The translations under genes were made by a program, and so were the position numbers. A stretch of DNA of 64,000 nt, from the NCBI RefSeq assembly GCF_030406045.1, contig NZ_CP128988.1:717438-781437 (forward strand). Reading direction: 5' to 3'. Positions within the stretch are counted from its first letter, which is position 1. Each line of letters begins with the position of its first letter. Positions 17,653-26,542 of the stretch are shown one piece after another. This DNA is from Thiohalobacter sp. IOR34 (GTDB taxonomy: Bacteria; Pseudomonadota; Gammaproteobacteria; Thiohalobacterales; Thiohalobacteraceae). The notes under the pieces were generated by a model. It searched no databases. It had not been told where the DNA came from and was given only the letters and a program-made list of their open reading frames with translations.

Positions 17653-17724
17653 GAATGACCCTCGGCGGGAATGGGCCGTTGGCCCGGATGCCCGCCCGCA
17701 AACAAACCATCAGGTGTTGAAAAC

Positions 17725-18084
17725 ATGCAAGCAGAAGCAGCGATGACAGAGCAGGAATGGATCGAGGTGGGGCGGCTGGAGGAGATCCCGCGCCAAGGGG
17801 CGCGCGTGGTCCGCAGTCGGGACGGTGACATCGCCGTGTTTCGTACCGCGGACGACCAGGTGTTCGCGCTGCGCGACAGATGCCCGCACAAGGGCGGGCC
17901 GCTGTCGCAGGGCATCGTGCACGACCACAAGGTCGCCTGCCCGCTGCACGACTGGAAGATCAGCCTGGAGACCGGCGAGGCCGTGGCCCCCGACGAGGGC
18001 TGCGCGGCACGTTTCCCGGTACGGGTCGAGGACGGCGTGATCTTTCTCGCGCTGAGTCCGGACCAAGGCTGTCCGAACCGCTGA
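17725..18084 (+). CDS. nirD: Nitrite reductase (NAD(P)H), small subunit, Rieske type
   Basis: The product has ~119 residues beginning MQAEAAMTEQEWIEVG; translation could also begin at 17743 (MTEQEW). It has an intact Rieske motif, CPHKGGP and CPLHDWK, for a [2Fe-2S] cluster; E. coli NirD lacks these ligands. It pairs with NirB and lies 72 bases downstream of it. The ribosome-binding site is weak at either start. The gene ends 122 bases before nasA, with a REP between them. Confidence 0.9.
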   Translation: MQAEAAMTEQEWIEVGRLEEIPRQGARVVRSRDGDIAVFRTADDQVFALRDRCPHKGGPLSQGIVHDHKVACPLHDWKISLETGEAVAPDEGCAARFPVRVEDGVIFLALSPDQGCPNR

Positions 18085-18115
18085 CAGCCGCGGAGCACAG
18101 GGGCGTGGGTTGCCC

Positions 18116-18141
18116 GTAGGAGCGGTCACCAGGCCGCGATA
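18116..18141 (+). repeat. REP element between nirD and nasA
   Basis: The core GTAGGAGCGGTCACCAGGCC continues GCGAT. It could attenuate read-through into nasA or stabilise the nirBD message; neither is shown by sequence alone. Confidence 0.8.
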
Positions 18142-18194
18142 CCCGCAACATGCGGAACCTGTGGCAACCTGCAGGAACACCCCGCTGCGCTCCG

Positions 18195-18200
18195 TATAAT
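18195..18200 (+). promoter_or_regulatory. Possible -10 element just before nasA
   Basis: TATAAT lies only six bases before the nasA ATG at 18207. If used, the transcript would be almost or fully leaderless. No clear -35 box is 16-18 bases upstream, so this may be a chance match. Confidence 0.3.
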
Positions 18201-18206
18201 GATCCG

Positions 18207-20912
18207 ATGTCTTCCAGCGAAATAAAGACCACCTGCCCCTACTGCGGCGTTGGCTGCGGCGTCCTGGTCTCGGTGGACGAGGCCATGAACGTCAGCGTGC
18301 GCGGCGACCCCGAGCATCCCGCCAACCTCGGCCGGCTGTGCTCCAAGGGCGCCGCGCTGGGCGAGACGCTCGGCCCCGACAACCGGCTGCTGTATCCGAT
18401 GCTGGATGGTGAGCGCAGCGACTGGGGGAGGGCGCTGGACCGGGTGGCGGGCGAATTCAGGCGCATCATCGAGACCCACGGGCCGGACGCGGTGGCCTTC
18501 TACGTCTCCGGCCAGTTGCTCACCGAGGACTACTACGTGGCCAACAAGCTGATGAAGGGCTTCATCGGCTCGGCCAACATCGACACCAACTCCAGGCTGT
18601 GCATGTCCTCGGCGGTGGCCGGCCACAGGCGCGCCTTCGGCAGCGACAGCGTGCCCTGCAGCTACGAGGACCTGGAGCGGGCCAAGCTGATCGTGCTGGC
18701 CGGCTCCAACACCGCCTGGTGCCACCCGGTGCTGTTCCAGCGCATCCGCAGGGCAAAGCAGGACAACCCGGACCTGATGGTGGTGGTCATCGACCCGCGC
18801 CGCACGTCGAGCTGCGACATCGCCGATTTGCACCTGGCGCTGCGTCCCGGCAGCGACCTCACCCTGTTCAACGGCCTGCTGGCCTGGCTGGAACGGGCCG
18901 GCGAGGTCAACCGCCTGTTCGTCGAGCGCTGCACCGAGGGCGCGGCCGAGGCCCTGGCCGCCGCCCGCGAACAGGCGGGCGATCCCGACCAGGTGGCGCG
19001 CGACTGTGGCCTGCCCACGGAGCAGTTGCGCGAATTCTACCGCCTGTTCGCCCGCACCGAGCGGGTGGTGACGGTGTTCTCGCAGGGCATCAACCAGTTC
19101 TCCTATGGCACCGACAAGGTCAACGCCATCCTCAACTGCCACCTTGCCACCGGGCGCATCGGCCGCCCCGGCATGGGACCCTTCTCCCTTACCGGCCAGC
19201 CCAACGCCATGGGCGGGCGTGAGGTGGGCGGCCTGGCCAACCAGCTTGCCGCGCACATGGACATCGAAGATCCCGCTCACCGTGATCGGGTGCAGCGTTT
19301 CTGGGACTCGCCACGCATCGCCGAACGCCCCGGCCTGAAGGCGGTGGAGCTGTTCCAGGCGGTGGCCGAAGGTCGGGTGAAGGCGCTGTGGATCATGGCC
19401 ACCAACCCGGCGGTGAGCCTGCCCGACAGCAACCGCGTGCGTGCAGCGCTCGAGGCCTGCGAGTTCCTGGTAGTGTCGGACTGCGTGGAACGCACCGACA
19501 CCACCGCCTATGCCGACGTGCTGCTGCCCGCGCTGGGCTGGGGCGAGAAGGAAGGCACGGTCACCAACTCCGAGCGACGCATCTCGCGCCAGCGCGCCTT
19601 CCTGTCCGCGGCGGGCGAAGCCCGTCCCGACTGGTGGATCGTCAGCGAGGCGGCGCGGCGCATGGGCTTCGAGCAGGCCTTTGACTACCGCACGGTGGCG
19701 GAGGTGTGGCGCGAGCATGCGGCCCTGTCCGGTTTCGAGAACGACGGCGCGAGGGATTTCGACATCAGCGCCCTGGCCGGACTCGGCGACGAGGCCTATG
19801 ATCACCTGCAGCCCATTCAATGGCCGGTGACGGCCAACACGCCTGACGGCACGGCGCGCCTGTTCGGCGACGGGCGCTTCCATACCCCCAGCGGTCGCGC
19901 GCGGCTGGTGGCGGTGGGCGAACGCCGGCCCGAGCACGCCACCGACGCCGACTACCCGCTGGTGCTCAACACCGGCCGGGTGCGCGACCACTGGCACACC
20001 ATGACCCGCACCGGCAAGTCGCCGCGCCTGTCCGGCCACATCGTCGAACCCTATGCCGAGCTGCATCCGCACGACGCCGCGCGTTATGGCATCAGCGACA
20101 ACGGCCTGGTGCGGCTGCGCAGCCGCTGGGGCGAGATCAGCGTGCGGGCGCGCGTCAGCGATGCCCAGCAGCCGGGCAGCGTGTTCGTGCCCATGCACTG
20201 GAACCTGCAGTTCTCCAGTGTGCCCAGCGTCGACTGCCTGGTGAACCCGGCTACCGACCCCGTCTCGGGCCAGCCCGAGTTCAAGCACACGCCGGTGGCC
20301 ATCGAGCCACGCGACCTGGCCTGGTACGGCTTCATCCTCTCGCGCCGCCGGCTGGAACTGCACGACGCCGTACCCCAGGGCGCCTTCTCTGGCTCCTGCG
20401 GAACCATTCACCTTGCCTACTGGGTCTGCGCCAAAGGGCAGGGCATGTGGCGTTACGAGATCGCCGGCGACCAGGCGCCGGAAGACTGGGCGCGCCAGGC
20501 CCGCGTGCTGCTGTGCAGCCAGGACAGAGAGGTGGACTGGCTGGAATACTTCGATACCGCCGCCAACCGCTACCGCGCCGCGCGCCTGGTGGACGGCCGG
20601 CTGGAGAGCTGCATCTTCATCGGTCCGGACATCGAGTTGCCGTCGCGTGACTGGCTGTCGCAACTGTTCGAGCAGGGCCCCCTGAACGATGCCGAGCGCA
20701 CCAGCCTGCTCACTGGCAAGCCCGCCGCCGGCCAGAAGGATGCCGGGCACGTCGTCTGTGCCTGCTTCGGGGTCGGCGTCAATACCCTGATCGAAGCCAT
20801 ACAGGAACAGAAGCTGAGCAGCGTGGAAGAGATCGGGGAGGTGCTGAAAGCCGGTACCAATTGCGGTTCCTGCGTCCCGGAACTCAAGGCATTGCTGGCG
20901 GCACATCACTGA
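18207..20912 (+). CDS. nasA: Assimilatory nitrate reductase, catalytic subunit
   Basis: This cytoplasmic molybdenum enzyme reduces nitrate to nitrite. The start at 18207 (MSSSEIKTTCPYCGVGCG) gives 901 residues. An N-terminal [4Fe-4S] cluster is bound by the cysteines of TCPYCGVGCGV (residues ~10, 13, 17) and LCSKG (~48). The bis-MGD domains follow, with GSNTAWCHPV and GQPNAMGGREVGG segments. At the C-terminus a BFD-like [2Fe-2S] domain (CACFGVGVNTL near 851 and NCGSCVPEL near 885) is fused, as in Klebsiella-type NasA. An electron-donor subunit (NasB) is not adjacent, so electrons may come from ferredoxin or a distant partner. It completes the nirBD-nasA group. Confidence 0.94.
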   Translation: MSSSEIKTTCPYCGVGCGVLVSVDEAMNVSVRGDPEHPANLGRLCSKGAALGETLGPDNRLLYPMLDGERSDWGRALDRVAGEFRRIIETHGPDAVAFYVSGQLLTEDYYVANKLMKGFIGSANIDTNSRLCMSSAVAGHRRAFGSDSVPCSYEDLERAKLIVLAGSNTAWCHPVLFQRIRRAKQDNPDLMVVVIDPRRTSSCDIADLHLALRPGSDLTLFNGLLAWLERAGEVNRLFVERCTEGAAEALAAAREQAGDPDQVARDCGLPTEQLREFYRLFARTERVVTVFSQGINQFSYGTDKVNAILNCHLATGRIGRPGMGPFSLTGQPNAMGGREVGGLANQLAAHMDIEDPAHRDRVQRFWDSPRIAERPGLKAVELFQAVAEGRVKALWIMATNPAVSLPDSNRVRAALEACEFLVVSDCVERTDTTAYADVLLPALGWGEKEGTVTNSERRISRQRAFLSAAGEARPDWWIVSEAARRMGFEQAFDYRTVAEVWREHAALSGFENDGARDFDISALAGLGDEAYDHLQPIQWPVTANTPDGTARLFGDGRFHTPSGRARLVAVGERRPEHATDADYPLVLNTGRVRDHWHTMTRTGKSPRLSGHIVEPYAELHPHDAARYGISDNGLVRLRSRWGEISVRARVSDAQQPGSVFVPMHWNLQFSSVPSVDCLVNPATDPVSGQPEFKHTPVAIEPRDLAWYGFILSRRRLELHDAVPQGAFSGSCGTIHLAYWVCAKGQGMWRYEIAGDQAPEDWARQARVLLCSQDREVDWLEYFDTAANRYRAARLVDGRLESCIFIGPDIELPSRDWLSQLFEQGPLNDAERTSLLTGKPAAGQKDAGHVVCACFGVGVNTLIEAIQEQKLSSVEEIGEVLKAGTNCGSCVPELKALLAAHH

Positions 20913-20947
20913 AGGTTCCGTCAGCCCCCAAGCAAGCCCAGGTTAAC

Positions 20948-20980
20948 CCCGATATTGCACCAGGGATTTTCAGGGTGAAG
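20948..20980. repeat. Solo end of the MITE-like family
   Basis: CCGATATTGCACCAGGGATT followed by TTCAGGGTGAAGC matches the terminal ~33 bases of the 250-bp element family. It has no partner end nearby and is joined directly to a REP. Confidence 0.65.
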
Positions 20981-20984
20981 CTAC

Positions 20985-21010
20985 GTAGGAGCGGCCACCA
21001 GGCCGCGATT
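20985..21010 (+). repeat. REP element at the broken end of intI
   Basis: The core GTAGGAGCGGCCACCAGGCC continues GCGATT. It ends where the truncated integrase frame stops, so it marks or caused the deletion of the rest of intI. Confidence 0.8.
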
Positions 21011-21326
21011 ACCCGTGCCCCAACACGCTGCAGCTTTCCCTGACCCACCCATCAGCCTTCCCCAAAGGCTTCCCCAACACCTCGGCATAGAGAAAGACCA
21101 GGGCATTGAAGGCCTGATGCTGACTCGTCACCGAAAGCCGCCGTTCAAGTGCAAGGTGGGAAAGAAAGCGGGCAACATCCCTATTGCACAGCGAGATCGG
21201 GTGTCGGTATTGATGAAAACGAATGTAGTGGCGTATCCAATAACAATACGCCTGTTCCGTCTTGCGGCTGTAATGAAGGGCGCGGATGGTATTCCGCACC
21301 TGATCGAGAAGGCGAATCCCCGTCAT
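21009..21326 (-). pseudogene. intI: Integron integrase, N-terminal fragment
   Basis: The surviving frame encodes 105 residues beginning MTGIRLLDQVRNTIRALHYS, then RKTEQAYCYWIRHYIRF and the core-binding-domain segment ending LYAEVLGKPLG. This is the standard SAM-like N-terminal domain of IntI tyrosine recombinases, normally ~320-340 residues. The catalytic domain with its Arg, His and Tyr residues is missing. The last ~10 residues are unrelated sequence running into a REP. The start has a good GGAGG site and a LexA box just upstream. The divergent orientation relative to the cassettes at right is the standard integron layout. It cannot recombine cassettes as it stands. Confidence 0.88.
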
Positions 21327-21353
21327 TGGCTGTTTCCTCCCTGAAACAACATA

Positions 21354-21373
21354 TACTGTTATTCTATACAGTA
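21354..21373. promoter_or_regulatory. LexA (SOS) box upstream of intI
   Basis: TA-CTGT-TATTCTAT-ACAG-TA contains a perfect CTGT-N8-ACAG core with the flanking TA on both sides. It lies 28 bases upstream of the intI ATG. SOS control of intI through LexA is established for mobile and Vibrio integrons, and the box supports the integron assignment. Confidence 0.85.
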
Positions 21374-21670
21374 TAGAACAGATATCAACAGAGGCGATTC
21401 AGAAAATACGCCGTGATATCAGACCGGATAGCACGGCGAGAGCATATAATCCCATGTTTTTCACTGAGTTAGTGCGCCGTATCAAACGGGCCAAAGCAGA
21501 TGGATATACGGCGCCACCCGCACTATTGCTGGAAATCTGATGTCACCGCATGCGCCGCTCAACCCGGAGGCTTGCAAGATTGGTGGTTTTTATATAAAAG
21601 CATCAAATAGATAAGGGAATATGGCGAGTCCTTGGAAACCGTGATAGGCGGCAGCCGCCGTCTATTACCC
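21374..21670. other. Presumed attI and first cassette region, decayed
   Basis: This AT-richer stretch should contain attI and the first cassette. I see no clear attI core. A short frame (21454-21540) and the hairpin ATAGGCGGC-AGCC-GCCGTCTAT near 21646 are the only structures noticed. Confidence 0.4.
21454..21540 (+). CDS. Small unrecognised frame in the first cassette
   Basis: The 28-codon frame runs from ATG at 21454 to TGA at 21540 (MFFTELVRRIKRAKADGYTA, then a hydrophobic tail). The same frame stays open upstream to about 21330 with coding-like codons but no start. It may be the 3' end of a decayed cassette gene. No family was recognised. Confidence 0.3.
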   Translation: MFFTELVRRIKRAKADGYTAPPALLLEI

Positions 21671-21735
21671 GGTACTGGCTATCAATGCGGCGCTCGCCGT
21701 GCGTTTCTTGATATACGGCGAGAGCCGTCTACTAA
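21671..21735. other. attC-like site 0 (degenerate)
   Basis: GCTCGCCGT (21692-21700) pairs with ACGGCGAG-A-GC (21715-21725), leaving one extrahelical A, as in folded attC sites. The site ends at TACTAATAG. TACTAA is complementary to the TTAGTA that opens attC site 1, as expected for the two ends of one cassette. Confidence 0.5.
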
Positions 21736-21838
21736 TAGTTCGGCATAAAAAAATCATGAGTCCAACCGTTTTCAAGGAGAAAGGTTACAGATTCTTCTTT
21801 GAACCGCCCCGGATATTCCGGAGACTATTTTGTTTGAG

Positions 21839-23058
<1,220 letters not shown>

Positions 23059-23266
23059 GACTCTATCCTCTCAAGAAATAGAGTCTCCGGTAAACCCGGG
23101 GCGGTTCACTTTTTCTCGAAAGAAGAAGAGAGAATGCATGTTCACATCATATCTGGGGAAGGGGAGGCAAAGTTCTGGCTAAGTCCAGAGATAGAATTGG
23201 CCAGGAATTATCAGTTCAGCAGAAAGCAGCTGAAGGAAATCGAATCATTGATAGAGGTTCATTACG

Positions 23267-23536
23267 ATGAGCTCGTTAGCACATGGCAAAAACACTTCAG
23301 CCGTTGAAGTAACAAATATTTCGTTCCATGGCTTGTGGATTCTTGCGCATGGTAAGGAATTGTTTATTCCATACGATCAATTCCCTTGGTTCAAAGATCA
23401 AAAATTATCATCTGTACTAAAAGTAGAAGAGGTGTCGCCTGGTCATTTCTATTGGCCCGATTTGGATGTCGACTTAACTGAAGAGATTATCGAACACCCA
23501 GAGCGTTTTCCATTGTCAGCCAAAAGCACCTCTTAG
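23267..23536 (+). CDS. DUF2442 domain protein
   Basis: The product has 89 residues with the DUF2442 pattern: WILAHGKELFIPYDQFPWF followed by the LSSVLKVEEVSPGHFYWPDLDVDL segment. It overlaps the 3' end of the DUF4160 frame by 41 bases, so the two were translationally coupled. In other genomes this pair behaves like an addiction-type module, with DUF2442 thought to be the DNA-binding or antitoxin-like member; that role is not certain. Its partner is now interrupted by the IS. It ends at an attC-like site, which marks it as an integron cassette gene. Confidence 0.8.
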   Translation: MSSLAHGKNTSAVEVTNISFHGLWILAHGKELFIPYDQFPWFKDQKLSSVLKVEEVSPGHFYWPDLDVDLTEEIIEHPERFPLSAKSTS

Positions 23537-23612
23537 TAACAATTGCGCCCAGTTCGCCCCTGCGGGGATCGGGCCTCGTTTACGCTCGGCCGCTGGCGCA
23601 CAACGTTATCGG
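23537..23612. other. attC-like site 1
   Basis: TAACAATTGCGCCCAG (from 23537) pairs with CGCTGGCGCACAACGTTA (ending 23608) apart from a few bulged bases. The central part CGCCCCTGCGGGG...CTCGGCCG forms the loop region. The recombination point would be G^TT at 23605/23606. The geometry and position directly after a cassette stop codon support attC. Confidence 0.78.
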
Positions 23613-23665
23613 TCAAAAGGAAGTTCGGAGTAATATTATGCCACCTGACGATTAAGGTGAGTGAC

Positions 23666-23899
23666 ATGGTAAAAACAGTCGAAGAGTTAGAACGTGAAAT
23701 CCGCTCCTTGAGCGATGATGATCGAAATCATTTGTTGAGGGATCTTGTAGCGGATCTAGATGGTGAACGTGACCCGGAAGTTGAGAAAGCCTGGCTAGAG
23801 GAAGCACAGAGAAGATTTCGTGAGCTAAAGGATGGCGTTGTTGAAGGTATATCATCCCGGGACGTTTTTAAAAATTCGAGGAATCGCCTGAATAAATGA
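23666..23899 (+). CDS. Antitoxin of the addiction-module family
   Basis: The product has 77 residues beginning MVKTVEELEREIRSLSDDDR, with an acidic helical body and EVEKAWLEEAQRRFRELKDG, the pattern of Unstab_antitox (PF09720) antitoxins. GGTGAGTGAC precedes the ATG. It overlaps the toxin start by four bases (ATGA). It should neutralise the ParE/RelE-like toxin and probably represses its own promoter. AT content is well above that of the flanking chromosome. Confidence 0.85.
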   Translation: MVKTVEELEREIRSLSDDDRNHLLRDLVADLDGERDPEVEKAWLEEAQRRFRELKDGVVEGISSRDVFKNSRNRLNK

Positions 23900-24171
23900 A
23901 TATCGAATTCCACCCAGAAGCAAGCGTGGAATTTCTGGCTGCAGCGGACTTTTACGAAAATGAAGTTCCCGGACTTGGTGAAGGATTTATATCCGAGGTG
24001 AAGCGAATAACCGCGCTTATAGGATCGCATCCTGCCATTTGCACGCCAATTGATGAAGTTTTCCGTAGGGATGTATTAGTACGATTTCCGTTCTCTGTCA
24101 TATATGATTCTGAAAATAACAGGTTATGGATTATTGCAGTAGCTAACCAGAGGCGTCGGCCCGGCTATTAG
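23896..24171 (+). CDS. RelE/ParE-family toxin
   Basis: The product has 91 residues: MNIEFHPEASVEFLAAADFY, then the ParE-type strand RDVLVRFPFSVIYD and the terminal AVANQRRRPGY. Family members inhibit gyrase or cleave mRNA on the ribosome; which applies here cannot be told. The gene stops 14 bases before attC 2. Such pairs are common in chromosomal integrons, where they help to keep cassette arrays. Confidence 0.88.
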   Translation: MNIEFHPEASVEFLAAADFYENEVPGLGEGFISEVKRITALIGSHPAICTPIDEVFRRDVLVRFPFSVIYDSENNRLWIIAVANQRRRPGY

Positions 24172-24185
24172 CGTGACAGAGATGA

Positions 24186-24246
24186 CCGATAACCAGCGCT
24201 TCCAGCCGACGCAAAAAACGCGCGGCTGAAGTACACCGTTATGTGC
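24186..24246. other. attC-like site 2
   Basis: CCGATAAC at the left and GTTATGTGC at the right bracket the stem CTTCCAGCCG/CGGCTGAAG, which leaves one extrahelical base, with a loop ACGCAAAAAACGCG. The recombination point is G^TT at 24238/24239. This is the best-formed attC in the window. Confidence 0.82.
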
Positions 24247-24266
24247 AATAAAGCAAAATAAATAAG

Positions 24267-26240
24267 ATGAGTCGAGCATATTACTCCGCCACATTAGAGA
24301 AATTTCAGAATGATCGAGATGACTTGATCCTTGGCGAGTTAACTCGGAATCATCAATTTGCACTTGAAGATTTACAGAGAAATGCATGGATATATCAAGT
24401 CCATATACTTAAAAACACACTAACGGAATTGCCAGGCTGTTACCTTGCATTTGAGTATGCAATTCCAAGAATGGGGAAGCGTGTAGATATTGTTCTTCTT
24501 TATCAAGGCGTGATTTTTGTCCTTGAATTTAAAGTCGGGGAAAAGAGTTATACCAATTCTGCCATAGAACAAAGCTTGGACTATGCGGTAGACTTAAAAA
24601 ATTTCCATGAGGAGAGTCACAGTCGAGCCATTGTTCCCATAGTTGTTGCAACTGAAGCATTTGATTGTGAACTGGAAATTCAATCGTACCCCGATCGTGT
24701 CTTCTCACCTGTAAGATCAAACCAGAGTAATTTTGTCTCACATATAAAGTTAATCTCAGCTGAAATCAATGAAGATAAACATTTAGATCCCGTTCAATGG
24801 ATTGAGTCGATATACAAGCCAACACCCACCATCATTGAAGCGGCCCAGGCTTTATATAAAGGTCACAATGTCAAAGAGATATCCAGGTCAGATTCAGGAG
24901 CTATCAATCTTGGAGTCACTTCAGACACGATAAATGAAATTATAAATTCATCTAAGGAAAATAATAGAAAATCAATTTGTTTCATTACAGGGGTGCCCGG
25001 TGCCGGAAAGACGCTAGCGGGTCTCAATATTGCGAACGAACGCCACAACGTTGACGAAGGTGAGCATGCGGTATTTCTCTCCGGCAATGGCCCCCTTGTT
25101 GAAGTGCTTCAAGAAGCTCTGGCCAGAAATGAAGTGGCTGAAAAAAAAGGCACAGCTCAGCAAATAAGCAAAAACCAGGCTTTAACGAAAACGAAAGCAT
25201 TTATTCAGAATATTCACCATTTCAGAGATGATGCACTTCAAAATGACAAGCCCCCTATAGAGCGTGTAGCGGTGTTCGATGAGGCGCAACGTGCATGGAC
25301 ATTAGAGCAAACAAGATCTTTTATGGCTCGAAAAAAAGGTATCCAAGGTTTTGATATGTCAGAACCAGAATTCCTTATTAGCGTGCTAGATCGGCATAGT
25401 GATTGGGCAACTATTATTTGCTTAATTGGAGGTGGTCAGGAAATAAATACTGGTGAAGCCGGTTTGTCTGAATGGTTTTCGGCAATTCAAAGAGATTACC
25501 CGCATTGGGATGTTTATGTTTCAAAGAAACTCACAGATCAAGAGTACACAAATGGGGAAAACATATACTCCTCGTTGAATGATAATCAACTAACAGTAAG
25601 AGATGAACTTCATCTATCGGTATCAGTCAGGTCCTATCGCTCAGAGAAGTTGGCTGCTTTCGTTAAAGCTTTCCTAGATGGTAATACTCTGGAGGCCCGT
25701 ACAATATACGCGCAACTAAAGGACGATTATCCTATTGTGGTAACGCGAAATATTGATGATGCGAAAAAATGGTTGAGGTCGCAGGCTCGTGGTGGTGAGG
25801 GCCTGGGTATTATCGCTTCGTCAGGTGCATATAGGTTAAGACCATATGGTATACATGTGAAATCCGCTATTGACCCAAAAACATGGTTCTTAAATGATAG
25901 GAGTGATATTCGTTCGGCCGGATTTCTTGAAGACGTTGCAACTGAATTCGATATCCAAGGACTCGAACTTGATTGGGCCTGTGTGGCATGGGATGCCAAT
26001 TTAAGAAAACTTGATGACTACTGGGAATTTAAGAGCTTTCGCGGCACCGAATGGCAGAACATTAATGACGAAATTAGGAGGCGGTACCTATTAAATGCTT
26101 ATCGAGTTTTATTGACAAGGGCAAGACAAGGCATGGTTATATTTATACCAGAAGGTGATGAATCAGATAGAACTAGAAAACCTGATTTCTATAACCCAGT
26201 CTTTCAGTATTTTATGGAGTGTGGTGTGGCATGTATATAA
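24267..26240 (+). CDS. Nuclease-helicase fusion: PD-(D/E)XK domain plus DUF2075 (Schlafen group 3-like) helicase
   Basis: The product has 657 residues. The N-terminal ~200 residues contain a nuclease signature: Asp in GKRVDIVLL, the ExK motif in LEFKVG, and QSLDYA, as in RecB/Cas4-type PD-(D/E)XK folds. An SF1-type NTPase follows, with Walker A GVPGAGKT near residue 243, Walker B VFDEAQRAW near 335, and motif VI LLTRARQGMVIFIPEGD near 620. This matches Pfam DUF2075. The fusion suggests a DNA- or RNA-degrading ATP-dependent enzyme, and a role in phage defence is plausible but inferred. It is AT-rich and sits directly after attC 2, so it is probably a ~2-kb integron cassette. Confidence 0.82.
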   Translation: MSRAYYSATLEKFQNDRDDLILGELTRNHQFALEDLQRNAWIYQVHILKNTLTELPGCYLAFEYAIPRMGKRVDIVLLYQGVIFVLEFKVGEKSYTNSAIEQSLDYAVDLKNFHEESHSRAIVPIVVATEAFDCELEIQSYPDRVFSPVRSNQSNFVSHIKLISAEINEDKHLDPVQWIESIYKPTPTIIEAAQALYKGHNVKEISRSDSGAINLGVTSDTINEIINSSKENNRKSICFITGVPGAGKTLAGLNIANERHNVDEGEHAVFLSGNGPLVEVLQEALARNEVAEKKGTAQQISKNQALTKTKAFIQNIHHFRDDALQNDKPPIERVAVFDEAQRAWTLEQTRSFMARKKGIQGFDMSEPEFLISVLDRHSDWATIICLIGGGQEINTGEAGLSEWFSAIQRDYPHWDVYVSKKLTDQEYTNGENIYSSLNDNQLTVRDELHLSVSVRSYRSEKLAAFVKAFLDGNTLEARTIYAQLKDDYPIVVTRNIDDAKKWLRSQARGGEGLGIIASSGAYRLRPYGIHVKSAIDPKTWFLNDRSDIRSAGFLEDVATEFDIQGLELDWACVAWDANLRKLDDYWEFKSFRGTEWQNINDEIRRRYLLNAYRVLLTRARQGMVIFIPEGDESDRTRKPDFYNPVFQYFMECGVACI

Positions 26241-26242
26241 AA

Positions 26243-26297
26243 GTACATACAAGGCACTCCACTGGACAGCAATTTCGCTGCGCTACATTGCCGCCGG
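26243..26297. other. attC-like site 3, truncated
   Basis: ACATACAAGGCACTCCACTGG followed by the CAGCAAT/ATTGCCG stem resembles the left arm and loop of an attC. ACATA-C is close to the CACATAAC expected from the TTATGTG at the start of this cassette. No right arm with GTT is found; chromosomal GC-rich sequence begins after ~26390. Confidence 0.45.
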
Positions 26298-26542
26298 GCT
26301 AGATCTCACTATGGTTCATCGCGGGTGGATAGGAAATTGGAATTACGAGAGAGCGCCTGCAGAAGCAAAGATGAGATTTTTTAGCGGATTGGCGAGGCGT
26401 CGCGGGCTGGCGGCCGTTACCTTAACGGCGGTGACGTCTGCCGTTCTTGCCCAGGCATGAGGGTCAGCAGGGAAGGGTGGGGTGCCCGGCCCGTCTGCCC
26501 TGCATTGGGCCGGGGCGGGCCGGATTGTGGTCAGCCGGCGGC
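26298..26542. other. Junction between integron island and chromosome
   Basis: Sequence changes from AT-rich to GC-rich around 26390. A frame at 26155-26460 overlaps the nuclease-helicase gene and shows no recognisable family. I see no promoter, terminator or gene. Confidence 0.4.

Larger units (their letters stand above)
23606..24238 (+). other. Integron gene cassette with a toxin-antitoxin pair
   Basis: The 633-base cassette runs from TTATCGG (after G^TT of attC 1) to the G^TT of attC 2. Its first bases, TTATCGG, are exactly complementary to CCGATAA at the start of attC 2 (24186-24192). This match between cassette start and R'' box is the hallmark of a genuine cassette. Inside are the antitoxin and toxin genes. 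Confidence 0.8.

Noticed and set aside
18126-20909. A 927-codon open frame antisense to nasA, and similar long antisense frames at 15106-17622, 44955-48101 and 56810-59674
   Set aside because: They are mirror frames of GC-rich genes whose sense products have complete conserved motifs. Their translations are low-complexity (Val/Gly/His/Arg/Leu-rich) with no recognisable domains and no ribosome-binding sites.
26155-26460. A 101-codon frame overlapping the end of the nuclease-helicase gene
   Set aside because: It starts inside the upstream gene in another frame, crosses the truncated attC-like site and the composition change, and resembles no family.
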